From the NCBI GenBank assembly GCA_016000045.1, contig JAECQY010000006.1:51653-115652 (forward strand): 64,000 nucleotides of DNA, given 5' to 3'. Both the position numbers and the translations under genes were made by a program. Positions 1 through 8,238 of this stretch are shown piece after piece. A model generated the notes under the pieces. That model did no database searches. It was not told the DNA's origin and worked only from the letters and a program-made list of their open reading frames with translations. The DNA is from Myxococcaceae bacterium. Lineage in GTDB: Bacteria > Myxococcota > UBA727 > JABDBI01. How positions within the stretch are numbered: the first letter of the stretch is position 1; every line of letters starts with the position of its first letter.

Positions 1-506
1 GCACCGGAGAATGAACCCAGGTTCACTTGCAGTAGGTATCCGGAGTTGAGCAGATAAGCTAATTTTTCAGCGTGTCGGTGGATATAAGGGTAGCGTTCAA
101 TATGCGCTAAAATCAGCCGGTATCCGGCCATTCGAATGCGAAATAAAGTTTGAAACAAAAAAGGAGGTTCGATTTGATAAGGAAGTTCAACTAAAATCCA
201 GTTGCTGTTTCCGTAAGGAACGACTTGAGCGTGCAAGCAAGCACCGAGCAAGGATTCATCGAGATAGTGCTCGGCGCCTGGCACTCGGATCGGCCCCTCC
301 AAAGCAAGGCAATGGTCCAGTTCTCGATGGATACTGTTCTGTTTCGAGCGCTGATTCAGCCAGTTCTTATCGCGTCTTAGATGGGACGTACACGCGACAT
401 GCGTAACACCCGCATTTTTGAGCCCCATTGCCAGAGCCCTAGACTCTTCGGGAGTCTGAGGGCCATCGTCTACTCCGATCGCAAGATGGCAATGCAAGTC
501 AATCAT
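1..506 (-). CDS. CpsB/CapC-type PHP-family protein-tyrosine phosphatase (C-terminus cut by window edge)
   Basis: About 168 residues are visible. The protein starts with MIDLHCHLAIGVDDGP, the metal-binding H-x-H plus DDGP opening of the CpsB/CapC/YwqE phosphatases, which dephosphorylate tyrosine kinases that control capsule or exopolysaccharide export. Further in are the family-typical LVELPY block and YRLILAHIERYPY, matching the usual 'GYRPILAHPERY' metal-ligand segment, with Ile in place of the usual Pro. The start is the only ATG that keeps the conserved opening. The remaining third lies beyond base 1. It runs head-away from rph with a 58-base gap. Family assignment is firm; the substrate is inferred from the family, as no polysaccharide genes are visible here. 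Confidence 0.82.
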   Translation of the reverse strand, partial: MIDLHCHLAIGVDDGPQTPEESRALAMGLKNAGVTHVACTSHLRRDKNWLNQRSKQNSIHRELDHCLALEGPIRVPGAEHYLDESLLGACLHAQVVPYGNSNWILVELPYQIEPPFLFQTLFRIRMAGYRLILAHIERYPYIHRHAEKLAYLLNSGYLLQVNLGSFSG

Positions 507-564
507 ACTCCCTGCCTATCTTACTTGCATCGGAAGTAGAAAGGGATTTGCTCAAAACGATTCT

Positions 565-1269
565 TTAGCGGGTTGCGCTCAGCGCTTCAATTTGAAGACG
601 ACAAATCTGCGCGATCGCGACGAGGCCTTGTTTGAGAACCTCAAGCGGGAGTTGAGGTTTCATAGGGGCACGTTCCGCGGCTCCTTGAAATTCAACGATG
701 GTTCCATCGTGGCAAGAAACCAAGTTGAAGTCCGTGTCAATCGACACATCTTCTTCGTAGTTGAGATCCGTCAATACCTCATTGCCTTTGATTCCAAGGG
801 AGATGGCAGCGATCTGGCGGATGATGAGGTGGTCCAATTTAAACTGCTTCAGCAAAAGAGACAGAGCGACCCAGCCTCCCGTGATGGCTGCTGTGCGAGT
901 GCCTCCATCGGCTTGAATGACGTCGCAATCAACCACTACCGCTTTCGGACCCAGAGCGTCTAAGTCGATCGCCATGCGCAAGGATCGGCCGATCAGTCTT
1001 TGAATTTCAATCGTTCGGCCATCGGGACCCTTATGATTAGGCCTTGCTTTGCGTTCAGGTGTTGAACCAGGAAGCATGTTATATTCCGCTGAAAGCCAAC
1101 CCTTGTTGAGTTCTTTCCGATGTTGTGGGAGTTGGTTCGATAAGGTTGCCGTGACAAGAACTTTGGTTTTTCCAAAAGAAACCAGAACGCTCCCAGGGTG
1201 GTGTTCGATGTAGTGACTTTGAAAGGTGATGCGTCTTAGGTCTTGCAATTTTCTGCCATCTTGTCTCAT
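565..1269 (-). CDS. rph: Ribonuclease PH
   Basis: Phosphorolytic 3'-5' exoribonuclease that trims tRNA 3' ends. The 234-residue product begins MRQDGRKLQDLR, the usual RNase PH opening, and carries TIEIQRLIGRSLR (about residues 86-98, phosphate and RNA binding), DCDVIQADGGTRTAAITGG (about 114-132) and EEDVSIDTDFN with the catalytic acidic residues. Length matches the family (about 235-240). I chose the ATG at 1269; an in-frame ATG at 1281 would add four residues. The open frame continues further upstream, but that part has no family similarity and overlaps the divergent lipoprotein gene. The two genes start back to back with a gap of about 43 bases. Confidence 0.95.
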   Translation of the reverse strand: MRQDGRKLQDLRRITFQSHYIEHHPGSVLVSFGKTKVLVTATLSNQLPQHRKELNKGWLSAEYNMLPGSTPERKARPNHKGPDGRTIEIQRLIGRSLRMAIDLDALGPKAVVVDCDVIQADGGTRTAAITGGWVALSLLLKQFKLDHLIIRQIAAISLGIKGNEVLTDLNYEEDVSIDTDFNLVSCHDGTIVEFQGAAERAPMKPQLPLEVLKQGLVAIAQICRLQIEALSATR

Positions 1270-1312
1270 AGTCAAACCCATATTAAAGAAACACGTAAAG
1301 GAAAAGAGCGTC

Positions 1313-1852
1313 ATGAGAGTTTTAATAATTTTGTTGCTGGTCGCCGCAACGGGCTGTAAACCGCAGACGCTTCCGAAGGCAACGAAGGTTCTGGACGCAG
1401 GCCAAGGTGACAACCTGGGGGGTACAACTGCCGACCCTACTGATGTTCGAACGATGGCAGAGCGAATGGCTCGGGAGATTCTGTCGATTGATTGGCCCAA
1501 GGCAGGACTTCTTCCTCGTGTGGCTCTGTCGCCGCTTGATAACCAAACGCGTTTTCGCATTGATCCGAAGCTTCTGCAAAATAAACTGGTCAAGGATCTC
1601 ATCGCTTTTTCTAAAGGCCGTGTGGCCTTTTGGGCGCAAAACAGCGAAAAATCTAGGATCGTTGGTACGGACTATTGCCTCAATGGCGAGATGCGCTCCC
1701 TGTCTAAGGCTTCCAAAGAAGGTGTGAGCGACTACATCGTCTACAGCTTTCAGTTGGTCGATGCCGAAACCGGTGTAATTCTTTGGATGGGCGATTACGA
1801 GGCCAAAAAACTTGGAAAAACCGGGACTGGGCGATTGTCGGATGGCGCTTAA
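1313..1852 (+). CDS. LpoB-like lipoprotein (penicillin-binding-protein activator family)
   Basis: A 179-residue lipoprotein: MRVLIILLLVAATGC is a type II signal peptide with lipobox ATGC, so Cys15 is the likely lipidated residue. The body has the LpoB (PF13036) layout: VALSPLDNQTRFRIDP, then DYCLNGEMRSLS and a closing YSFQLVDAETGVILWMGDYE followed by KKLGKTG. In gammaproteobacteria LpoB reaches through the periplasm to activate PBP1b; the role here is inferred. The ATG at 1313 has a good ribosome site (AAGGAAAAGAG) and gives a proper signal peptide. The 3' end overlaps the patatin gene by 11 bases, so the two are probably translationally coupled. Confidence 0.75.
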   Translation: MRVLIILLLVAATGCKPQTLPKATKVLDAGQGDNLGGTTADPTDVRTMAERMAREILSIDWPKAGLLPRVALSPLDNQTRFRIDPKLLQNKLVKDLIAFSKGRVAFWAQNSEKSRIVGTDYCLNGEMRSLSKASKEGVSDYIVYSFQLVDAETGVILWMGDYEAKKLGKTGTGRLSDGA

Positions 1853-3032
1853 CACAGCATTGGTTCTTTCTGGGGGAGGGGCACGTGGAGCTTACGAAGC
1901 TGGCGTGCTTAAATACATCCGAGGTGAGCTTCCGCCTCGCATTCAAGCGAGAGTCCACTTTGATATTTTTTGCGGGACTTCCGTCGGTGCTGTGAACTGT
2001 TGCTTTTTGGCAACCCTGAACCACATGCCTCAAATCCAAGGCGAGGCTTTAGCCGAGATGTGGAAAAGCCTTCGAATCGATGGAATGTATCAAATTGGGC
2101 TTCGAGAAATTTTAAATCTTCCTAAGTTTCTATTTGGATCACGGGGGCGAGGTGAGTTGGATGAGGTTGTAGGCCCGAACCGATTAGGTGGACTTTTTAA
2201 TACTTCTCCCATGGAACGCCTGATGCATCGAGCTGTGCGTTGGCACCAAATAGGAGCGAACCTGCAGTCTGGGGATCTGAAATCGATCGCGGTAGCCGCA
2301 ACGCACGTAGCAGAGGGAAACACGCATGTGTTTTTGCAACGTGCTTCGACTGAAAAATTGGTTTGGGGCTCTGATCGCCAAATTGTTCCCTATGAAGTTG
2401 TTTTGGGTCCTCAGCATGCTTTAGCTTCGGCAGCAATTCCATGGGTTTTTCCGGCGGTTGAGATCGAGGGTGAGATCTACTGCGATGGCGGTATCAAGCT
2501 CAATACACCGATTGCTCCTGCCGTCACCTTGGGGGCCGAACGCATTTTTCTCGTGAGCCTTCGAACGGATGCTTTGTCTCGGACGAAGAAAAAGGAAAGA
2601 ATCGATCGTTATCCTTCCGCTCTCTTTTTGCTGGGGAAGGTCTTGAATGCTTTGATGGTAGACAAAACCGATTATGACTTAGAACGCTTGGAACGTTTTA
2701 ACGTTTTAGCGGGTTTGTGGGACTCAGAAGTGGCTGATAAGATGAAAGCATTTCGAGGAGAACCTTACCGTCAAATCGATAATTTTGTGATTCGACCGAG
2801 TGAAGACATTGGGCTTATTGCTGGTAAGAGGCTGAGAACCGGTGGATTACCAGAGCGAGTGGGTGGGATCATGGGGTGGTTTTTGGATCGAATGGCGAAA
2901 TCGGTAGACGATGAAGGGGCCGATGTCTTGAGCTATTTTTTGTTTGACGCAGAGTATGCAAACGACCTCATTGAGCTGGGCATGCACGATGCTGACGCAC
3001 AGCGGCAAAAATTAATTGAATTTTTTAGTTGA
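1842..3032 (+). CDS. Patatin-like phospholipase
   Basis: A 396-residue serine lipid acyl hydrolase with a Ser-Asp dyad. The oxyanion-hole loop SGGGARGAYEAG sits at residues 10-21, the nucleophile elbow GTSVG at 45-49 (Ser47) and the catalytic Asp215 in CDGGIKLNTP. The ATG at 1842 places the glycine-rich loop close to the N-terminus as in the family and overlaps the upstream lipoprotein gene. There is no signal peptide, so it is probably cytosolic or injected by a secretion system; bacterial patatins range from lipid-turnover enzymes to toxins such as ExoU. The housekeeping context and its arrangement with a lipoprotein favour envelope lipid metabolism, but an effector role cannot be excluded. 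Confidence 0.9.
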   Translation: MALNTALVLSGGGARGAYEAGVLKYIRGELPPRIQARVHFDIFCGTSVGAVNCCFLATLNHMPQIQGEALAEMWKSLRIDGMYQIGLREILNLPKFLFGSRGRGELDEVVGPNRLGGLFNTSPMERLMHRAVRWHQIGANLQSGDLKSIAVAATHVAEGNTHVFLQRASTEKLVWGSDRQIVPYEVVLGPQHALASAAIPWVFPAVEIEGEIYCDGGIKLNTPIAPAVTLGAERIFLVSLRTDALSRTKKKERIDRYPSALFLLGKVLNALMVDKTDYDLERLERFNVLAGLWDSEVADKMKAFRGEPYRQIDNFVIRPSEDIGLIAGKRLRTGGLPERVGGIMGWFLDRMAKSVDDEGADVLSYFLFDAEYANDLIELGMHDADAQRQKLIEFFS

Positions 3033-3090
3033 GCACCTCGGAATAAAGATCTAGGTAGCGCCTGTTTGAATTGACAAACAAGGAGTGCCG

Positions 3091-3732
3091 ATGATGCTTT
3101 CGCCCGTACTTTCGACGGAATCTGACTCTAACCTGAAAGGCTTTGAAGAAGAAGTCATTCCCCACGTTGGCACTCTTTATGGCGCAGCTTTGCGTCTGAC
3201 TCGTTCACCGGGGGATGCTGAAGATTTAGTTCAAGAAACTTATTTGAAAGCATTTCGTTCTTTTGATCAGTTTGAAATGGGCACAAACTCGAAAGCGTGG
3301 CTATTTCGAATTCTAACCAACACGTTTATTAATAAGTATCGCCGAAAAGTCAAAGAACGAGAGATCCTCGATGGAGAAGCGCATGCTCCTACGGTGTTTT
3401 CAACTCTCGACGCTTCGAATCGTTCCACCGATCGAAATCCAGAAAATATTTTGTCCGATCGATCCCTCTCGGATGAAGTCGTCAAAGCATTGGCTAAAGT
3501 GCCGGTGGATTTTCGTGTCATTGTTCTGTTATCCGATGTTTACAATCTTTCTTATAAAGAAATCGCGGAGACCGTTTTGATTCCGATCGGAACCGTGATG
3601 TCTCGGCTATTTCGTGGGCGACGAATTCTGCAAGAACAATTGTTCGATTATGCCGTCAAAGAAGGCGTGATTTCATCGGCTCGAACCTATCGCTTGGAAG
3701 AATACCGTAAGCGTGCTAGCAAGGCGGCTTGA
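3091..3732 (+). CDS. ECF-family RNA polymerase sigma factor
   Basis: A 213-residue sigma factor with only regions 2 and 4. Region 2 is [19 protein letters not shown] followed by [18 protein letters not shown], the core-binding and -10 recognition helices. Region 4 is [20 protein letters not shown] followed by [14 protein letters not shown], the helix-turn-helix for the -35 element. The start at 3091 follows an ideal AAGGAG ribosome site with five bases between; a second ATG follows at 3094. No anti-sigma gene is adjacent: the next gene is ttcA, overlapping by four bases. The conserved segment after region 2.4 recalls ECF factors common in myxobacteria, but the regulon is unknown. Confidence 0.92.
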   Translation: MMLSPVLSTESDSNLKGFEEEVIPHVGTLYGAALRLTRSPGDAEDLVQETYLKAFRSFDQFEMGTNSKAWLFRILTNTFINKYRRKVKEREILDGEAHAPTVFSTLDASNRSTDRNPENILSDRSLSDEVVKALAKVPVDFRVIVLLSDVYNLSYKEIAETVLIPIGTVMSRLFRGRRILQEQLFDYAVKEGVISSARTYRLEEYRKRASKAA

Positions 3733-4550
3733 AGGCATATAACTTAGACCATTGGCAAGGCTTCACGATTAGCGAGCACAGCCAGCACCGAACTCGAAAA
3801 TTGCTGAGGCAGATGGTAAAGACCCTCTGCGATTATCAGCTTATCCAAGCCGATGATCACATTCTGGTAGCTGTCTCAGGAGGCAAAGACAGCTATACAC
3901 TCGCTGATTTTTTATGGCAGGCACGAAAACGCGCGCCTTTTGACTTTCAAATGACTGTGGTCCATTTGGACCAGATGCAGCCAGGTTACGACGGAGCGCC
4001 TTTGCGAACTTGGCTTGAGAATTCTGGAATCCCGTTTCAAATAGTTCAGCAAGATACTTACTCGGTTGTGGTTGAAAAAACCAAAGAAGGTGGGACCTAT
4101 TGCTCGCTTTGCTCGCGTTTAAGACGTGGAATTCTTTATGCAACGGCTGAGCGTTTGGGGTGTAACAAAATCGCTTTGGGGCACCATCGGGACGATGCGC
4201 TGGAGACCCTATTATTGAACTTATTTTACGCAGGGAAGCTGCAAGCGATGCCTGCAAGTTATCGAACGGACGATGGCCGATTCGAAGTCATTCGCCCTTT
4301 GATCGAGTGCTCGGAAAAAGAAATCATTTGGCACGCTAAGCGCACAGAGTACCCAATCTTGCCATGCAATTTGTGTGGTTCGCAAGAAGGGCTTAAGCGC
4401 GAAGCCATGAGTGAATTGCTTCAGGAGCTCGAACAAAAAATCCCAGATGTTCGGCAAGTCATGCTTCATGCGCTTAAAAACGTGCAAGCCACTCATTTGT
4501 TGGATCCGGACCTCATGAAGCGGCAAAAAAATCGCTTGGCTATTCTGTAG
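3729..4550 (+). CDS. ttcA: tRNA 2-thiocytidine(32) synthetase (TtcA family)
   Basis: Adds sulfur to C32 of certain tRNAs using ATP and a [4Fe-4S] cluster. Visible features are the PP-loop [14 protein letters not shown], the cluster cysteines in [12 protein letters not shown] and in [11 protein letters not shown], and [16 protein letters not shown], which binds adenylate. The only usable start that keeps the conserved N-terminal segment [17 protein letters not shown] is a TTG at 3729, overlapping the last codons of the sigma-factor gene; the first in-frame ATG would remove that segment. It therefore appears translationally coupled to the sigma factor. The C-terminus ends like other TtcA proteins. 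Length 273 fits. Confidence 0.9.
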   Translation: MKAYNLDHWQGFTISEHSQHRTRKLLRQMVKTLCDYQLIQADDHILVAVSGGKDSYTLADFLWQARKRAPFDFQMTVVHLDQMQPGYDGAPLRTWLENSGIPFQIVQQDTYSVVVEKTKEGGTYCSLCSRLRRGILYATAERLGCNKIALGHHRDDALETLLLNLFYAGKLQAMPASYRTDDGRFEVIRPLIECSEKEIIWHAKRTEYPILPCNLCGSQEGLKREAMSELLQELEQKIPDVRQVMLHALKNVQATHLLDPDLMKRQKNRLAIL

Positions 4551-4758
4551 ATGGCTTCCAATAGCGATGCCTGTTTTCACGGAATTTTGTTGCAGTGATT
4601 GCTATGATTTGGGCAGGGCACGAATGCGTTTGTATGCAAATGAACAACGTACGTAGTATCGGTATCAAGTATGTGTCTGGCTTAGGGACGATTTGACTTT
4701 GGCATAACAAAGATCTAGCTACAGATTGTTTTCTACTGAGTCAAGTTTTGGTTCCTCG

Positions 4759-7700
4759 ATGAAATTTTTTGCCACTATGTTCGCCATTTTAATCGCATGG
4801 AAACCGGTTTCAGCGGAATCGTTCATTTACAGCAACGTAGAAAACTTGAAGGCTCGACAGCTATTTGGATTACTTATTTCCGACCAAGAGCCTGATCCAA
4901 ACCTAGGAGCGCAGGCAGCCGCAGCCGCCATGAGTGCTCTATTGGCTTACATGGCGCCGAGTATTAAAAATATGCCTGGTTACGCGGGTTATTTTGCGGG
5001 CAATTGCTCTGTATTTTTTGACAACAAAACCATTCGTCAAGTAGGTTGTGATATGACTCCTGTGGCGATTGTATTCGTGAATGAAACACAGCAATTCAAT
5101 TCGCCTGTTCGTTTGCCATATGAATATACGACTCAAATTACTCAAAGTCATATTTTATTGGCAAACTTATTGGGCGATTGGACGCGAACCATTGCTCAGA
5201 AGCAGGAGCAGTTTGAGATTCATTTGTTTGAAAAAGTTCAAACGTGTACGCTCTCGCAGAGCCCAACAGAAACAGGGCGATTGACGCTTTCCGATACCCT
5301 TATTCAAACGTTAAGCCCAAGTAAATCGCCTAATCAAACCCTGACAGCAAGCAAAAATATCTCCAATACGCACAGCCAAGCACCTTCTTTCACCCCATCT
5401 TGCTCAGGCAGCCTCACGGATGCCCTCAGCGTTTCACAAACATCGAGTGACAGTGATGGCGCAAGCCTAACTGAGAGTGAAACTAGCCTGAAAACAGCAA
5501 GTCGGTCTTTGTCGAAATCTCAAACAGTCTACCCTGTTTGTTTGATGAATCTCCACGCAGATTCATCGAGCCAAGCGGCTCGGTATCTCGTAGATCCAAC
5601 TTTCTCTGTGGTGAATGATCTGTGGACAGGGCTTCTCTGGGAAAGAGATGTTTCTAAAACTCCCATGATATGGACGGTTGCTGAAAGCTATTGTTCTTCA
5701 TTGTCAACAGCGGGTTACAGCGACTGGAGACTGCCATCGGTAACGGAGTTGCAATCTTTGGTCGACTATACGATTGGCAGCCCAGGTCCAGCTATTGATA
5801 GCACAACGTTCCCGAATACTTCCGCCAATCAAACCTGGACGTCTATCCGGGATGCAGGCAACAGTGGATACTACTGGGTCATTGATTTTCTGTTGGCTCA
5901 AATATCGTCCGATACGGGTGATAACTCGAAAGTAGCTCGATGTGTCCGAGGGGATTCCATCGTTTTGCTAAATCGGTATGTGGACGAAAATGGGTTATCT
6001 TTGAGCAATCAAAGCATGCAAGTTCGAGACGTTCTGACGGGTCTAATCTGGGAACGATCCTGGAATTCTGCATACGTCAATTGGAGTTCTTCAGGTGCTT
6101 TGGGCTCGGCTCAGGCATATTGCGAAACGCTTAAACTGGGTGCGTCCAATTGGCGAATGCCTACGGTGAAAGAGTTAACGAGTCTTATTAACTATGATTC
6201 GTATAGCCCAGCGATAAACTCCACCGCTTTTCCCGCTCCAGCATCGGATTTCTTCTGGACCTCAACTCCGTGCTCAGGTGCTGAAGGACAGGGCTGGATC
6301 GTGAGTTTCAGTCATCATGCTTTGGTGGAGTGTGAGCCAGTTGTTGGGAATACCAACCCTGTTTGGTGTGTGAGAGACTCTGTTTGGGCTTCTGAAGCTT
6401 ACGCGGATGCTACCCATCAAAGGGAGCGATATATCGTTGCTGGGAATGGGACCGAAGCCGTTGTGACGGATACGTTCACTGGGCTTATATGGGAACAAAG
6501 GTCTGCGACAACAGCGATGACTTGGGAAAACGCTTCGTCATATTGTGCTGGTTTGGTTAAGCACGGTCTAGGCTGCTGGAGATTACCGACCAATATCGAA
6601 CTGGTGTCATTGCTAAATTATGATGCGACATCGCGCATTAGTATCAATGAGGTGGTGTTTCCAGGGACTTCATCAAGCAATTTCTGGACGTCTGTTCCAA
6701 CAGAAAGCATTCCTGAAAACTCATGGTCTATTTACTTTGGATATTATGGCCTAGGATATGTGGGCTATGACAAGATAGCTGAAGCGAATGCTATCCGTTG
6801 CGTACGTGGGAGTAATAATCGTCCAGTCGATCGATATACTGACCAGAATGGAGGGGTATTATCCGCTCAGAGTATTCAAGTGAAAGATCAAAAAACAGGA
6901 TTGATTTGGCAAAGGGCTCAAAGCAGTTCTTCGCTTGAATGGAATTCATCGCAATCGATTGGGTCAGCTCAATCGTATTGTCAAAATCTAGCCATTGCAT
7001 CGCAAGGAGCTGGGTCTTGGAGATTGCCTAGTGTCAAAGAGCTTGCGACGTTAGTGGACTATGCTGTGAGTCTTCCAAGTGTTAATACAAGCATTTTTCC
7101 AGAAACTTCTTCATCGACGTATGCCGTTTCCTCTCAATGGGGTGCTGCAACCGGTCTCAGTTACTACGTTAATTTTGCTAATGGAATCGTTAATGGCCAC
7201 TATTACATAGGTTACTCAGACATCGTTCGTTGTATTTTTAATTCTTCTTCTGCCAACAACGGCATGTGGTCTCCACTTGCCTACGAAGACGCTACCCATC
7301 AAACAGCGCGTTACTATATTTCTGGCGCGAGTCCCAATGGCATCGTGACGGATGACTTCACTGGGCTTATGTGGGAGCAACAAGTATCCGGTTCGACCTA
7401 TTTTTGGAACGCTTCCGCACCTTCAGGTTCGGCTCAGGCTTATTGCGCGAACTTAGTGAAGGGCGGATATGCGGATTGGAGGTTGCCGACACTTCTCGAA
7501 CTTCAAACACTTCTGGACTATACTGTTTCAGGCAATGTTGCCATTGAGAGCACGGCATTCCCCGGAACTCCTGATAACTATTACTGGTCCTCAGAACCCT
7601 ATGTAGGTATTGATGATTCGGCTTGGTACATCAGTTTTGGTCCGTCTGTGTATTATCCTGGAAAGATCTGTAGTCAGGGCTACGGCAGTAGTTGTTCGAC

Positions 7701-8154
7701 AATTGGTGGAGGTAATATTCGCTGTGTTCGATCGAGTGTAAGCAAGCAAAGCACCTCAGAACGATATGTTGATGAGGCTGGTATGCTGCTTGTAAATGCC
7801 AGTGTTCAGGTCAAGGACTTGAGCACTGGACTAGTTTGGCAACGGATAGCCACTCAGATAAGGTATACTTGGACTTCTGGGAAAAGTTACTGCAATAATC
7901 TAACAATTGGGGGACAGGTGTGGCGTTTTCCAACAATTCGAGAGTTATCTACGATTCTCAATATTGATATTAGTCAACTTTCTGGCTTACCCATGATCGA
8001 TTCAGATGCTTTTCCTGAGACTCCAGCGGCTTGTACCTTCACGTCCACTCCGTTGCCACAGAACAGTGCGATAGTCTGGTATATTTTTTTCGGTAGTGGC
8101 CGCGCGCTTGCAGAAGCGGTTGATCCAAACTGCTACATCCGTTGCGTACGCTGA
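4759..8154 (+). CDS. Large exported protein with Ser/Thr-rich spacer and six Lcl_C (DUF1566) domains
   Basis: An 1131-residue exported protein. Residues 1-20 are a Sec signal peptide (MKFFATMFAILIAWKPVSA). Residues 20-175 are unrecognised, followed by a Ser/Thr-rich spacer (about 175-265) and six Lcl_C/DUF1566 domains. Each domain opens with TGLLWER, TGLIWEQ or a close variant (near residues 290, 427, 574, 713, 868, 1023) and contains a YC..L...G...WRLP..EL core and a closing RCVR. Odd and even domains differ, so the array is three copies of a two-domain unit. Lcl domains occur in surface and adhesion proteins, so a surface role is inferred. The ATG at 4759 gives the signal peptide; no clear ribosome site precedes it. 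The next gene is another exported or membrane protein. Confidence 0.85.
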   Translation: MKFFATMFAILIAWKPVSAESFIYSNVENLKARQLFGLLISDQEPDPNLGAQAAAAAMSALLAYMAPSIKNMPGYAGYFAGNCSVFFDNKTIRQVGCDMTPVAIVFVNETQQFNSPVRLPYEYTTQITQSHILLANLLGDWTRTIAQKQEQFEIHLFEKVQTCTLSQSPTETGRLTLSDTLIQTLSPSKSPNQTLTASKNISNTHSQAPSFTPSCSGSLTDALSVSQTSSDSDGASLTESETSLKTASRSLSKSQTVYPVCLMNLHADSSSQAARYLVDPTFSVVNDLWTGLLWERDVSKTPMIWTVAESYCSSLSTAGYSDWRLPSVTELQSLVDYTIGSPGPAIDSTTFPNTSANQTWTSIRDAGNSGYYWVIDFLLAQISSDTGDNSKVARCVRGDSIVLLNRYVDENGLSLSNQSMQVRDVLTGLIWERSWNSAYVNWSSSGALGSAQAYCETLKLGASNWRMPTVKELTSLINYDSYSPAINSTAFPAPASDFFWTSTPCSGAEGQGWIVSFSHHALVECEPVVGNTNPVWCVRDSVWASEAYADATHQRERYIVAGNGTEAVVTDTFTGLIWEQRSATTAMTWENASSYCAGLVKHGLGCWRLPTNIELVSLLNYDATSRISINEVVFPGTSSSNFWTSVPTESIPENSWSIYFGYYGLGYVGYDKIAEANAIRCVRGSNNRPVDRYTDQNGGVLSAQSIQVKDQKTGLIWQRAQSSSSLEWNSSQSIGSAQSYCQNLAIASQGAGSWRLPSVKELATLVDYAVSLPSVNTSIFPETSSSTYAVSSQWGAATGLSYYVNFANGIVNGHYYIGYSDIVRCIFNSSSANNGMWSPLAYEDATHQTARYYISGASPNGIVTDDFTGLMWEQQVSGSTYFWNASAPSGSAQAYCANLVKGGYADWRLPTLLELQTLLDYTVSGNVAIESTAFPGTPDNYYWSSEPYVGIDDSAWYISFGPSVYYPGKICSQGYGSSCSTIGGGNIRCVRSSVSKQSTSERYVDEAGMLLVNASVQVKDLSTGLVWQRIATQIRYTWTSGKSYCNNLTIGGQVWRFPTIRELSTILNIDISQLSGLPMIDSDAFPETPAACTFTSTPLPQNSAIVWYIFFGSGRALAEAVDPNCYIRCVR
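5560..8151 (+). repeat. Three tandem copies of a two-domain Lcl_C unit inside the large exported protein
   Basis: The C-terminal 860 residues of this protein are six diverged Lcl_C domains. Domains 1, 3 and 5 follow lead-ins such as ADATHQ.ERYIV and EDATHQTARYYI. Domains 2, 4 and 6 follow NRYVDENGLSL, DRYTDQNGGVL and ERYVDEAGMLL and then QVRD or QVKD. Spacing between the WER/WEQ/WQR motifs is roughly 137-155 residues. The alternation shows that a pair was duplicated as a block. Confidence 0.8.
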
Positions 8155-8238
8155 TCATTCTAAGCACCTAATTTGACGTTTATTCATTTCGGATCTATTC
8201 CTCATGGCTCTTAATTTGAGTGGATCGTCTAAATTTGT

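Noticed and set aside
1842..3032. Patatin as a type III effector toxin
   Set aside because: Possible, but its overlap with an LpoB-like lipoprotein gene in a housekeeping setting makes an envelope-lipid role more likely; no secretion signal can be recognised by eye.
4680..4730. TTGACT with a TAGCTA-like box before the Lcl-repeat gene
   Set aside because: The -35 is good and the 17-base spacing is right, but the -10 matches the consensus at only two positions; not reported as a promoter.
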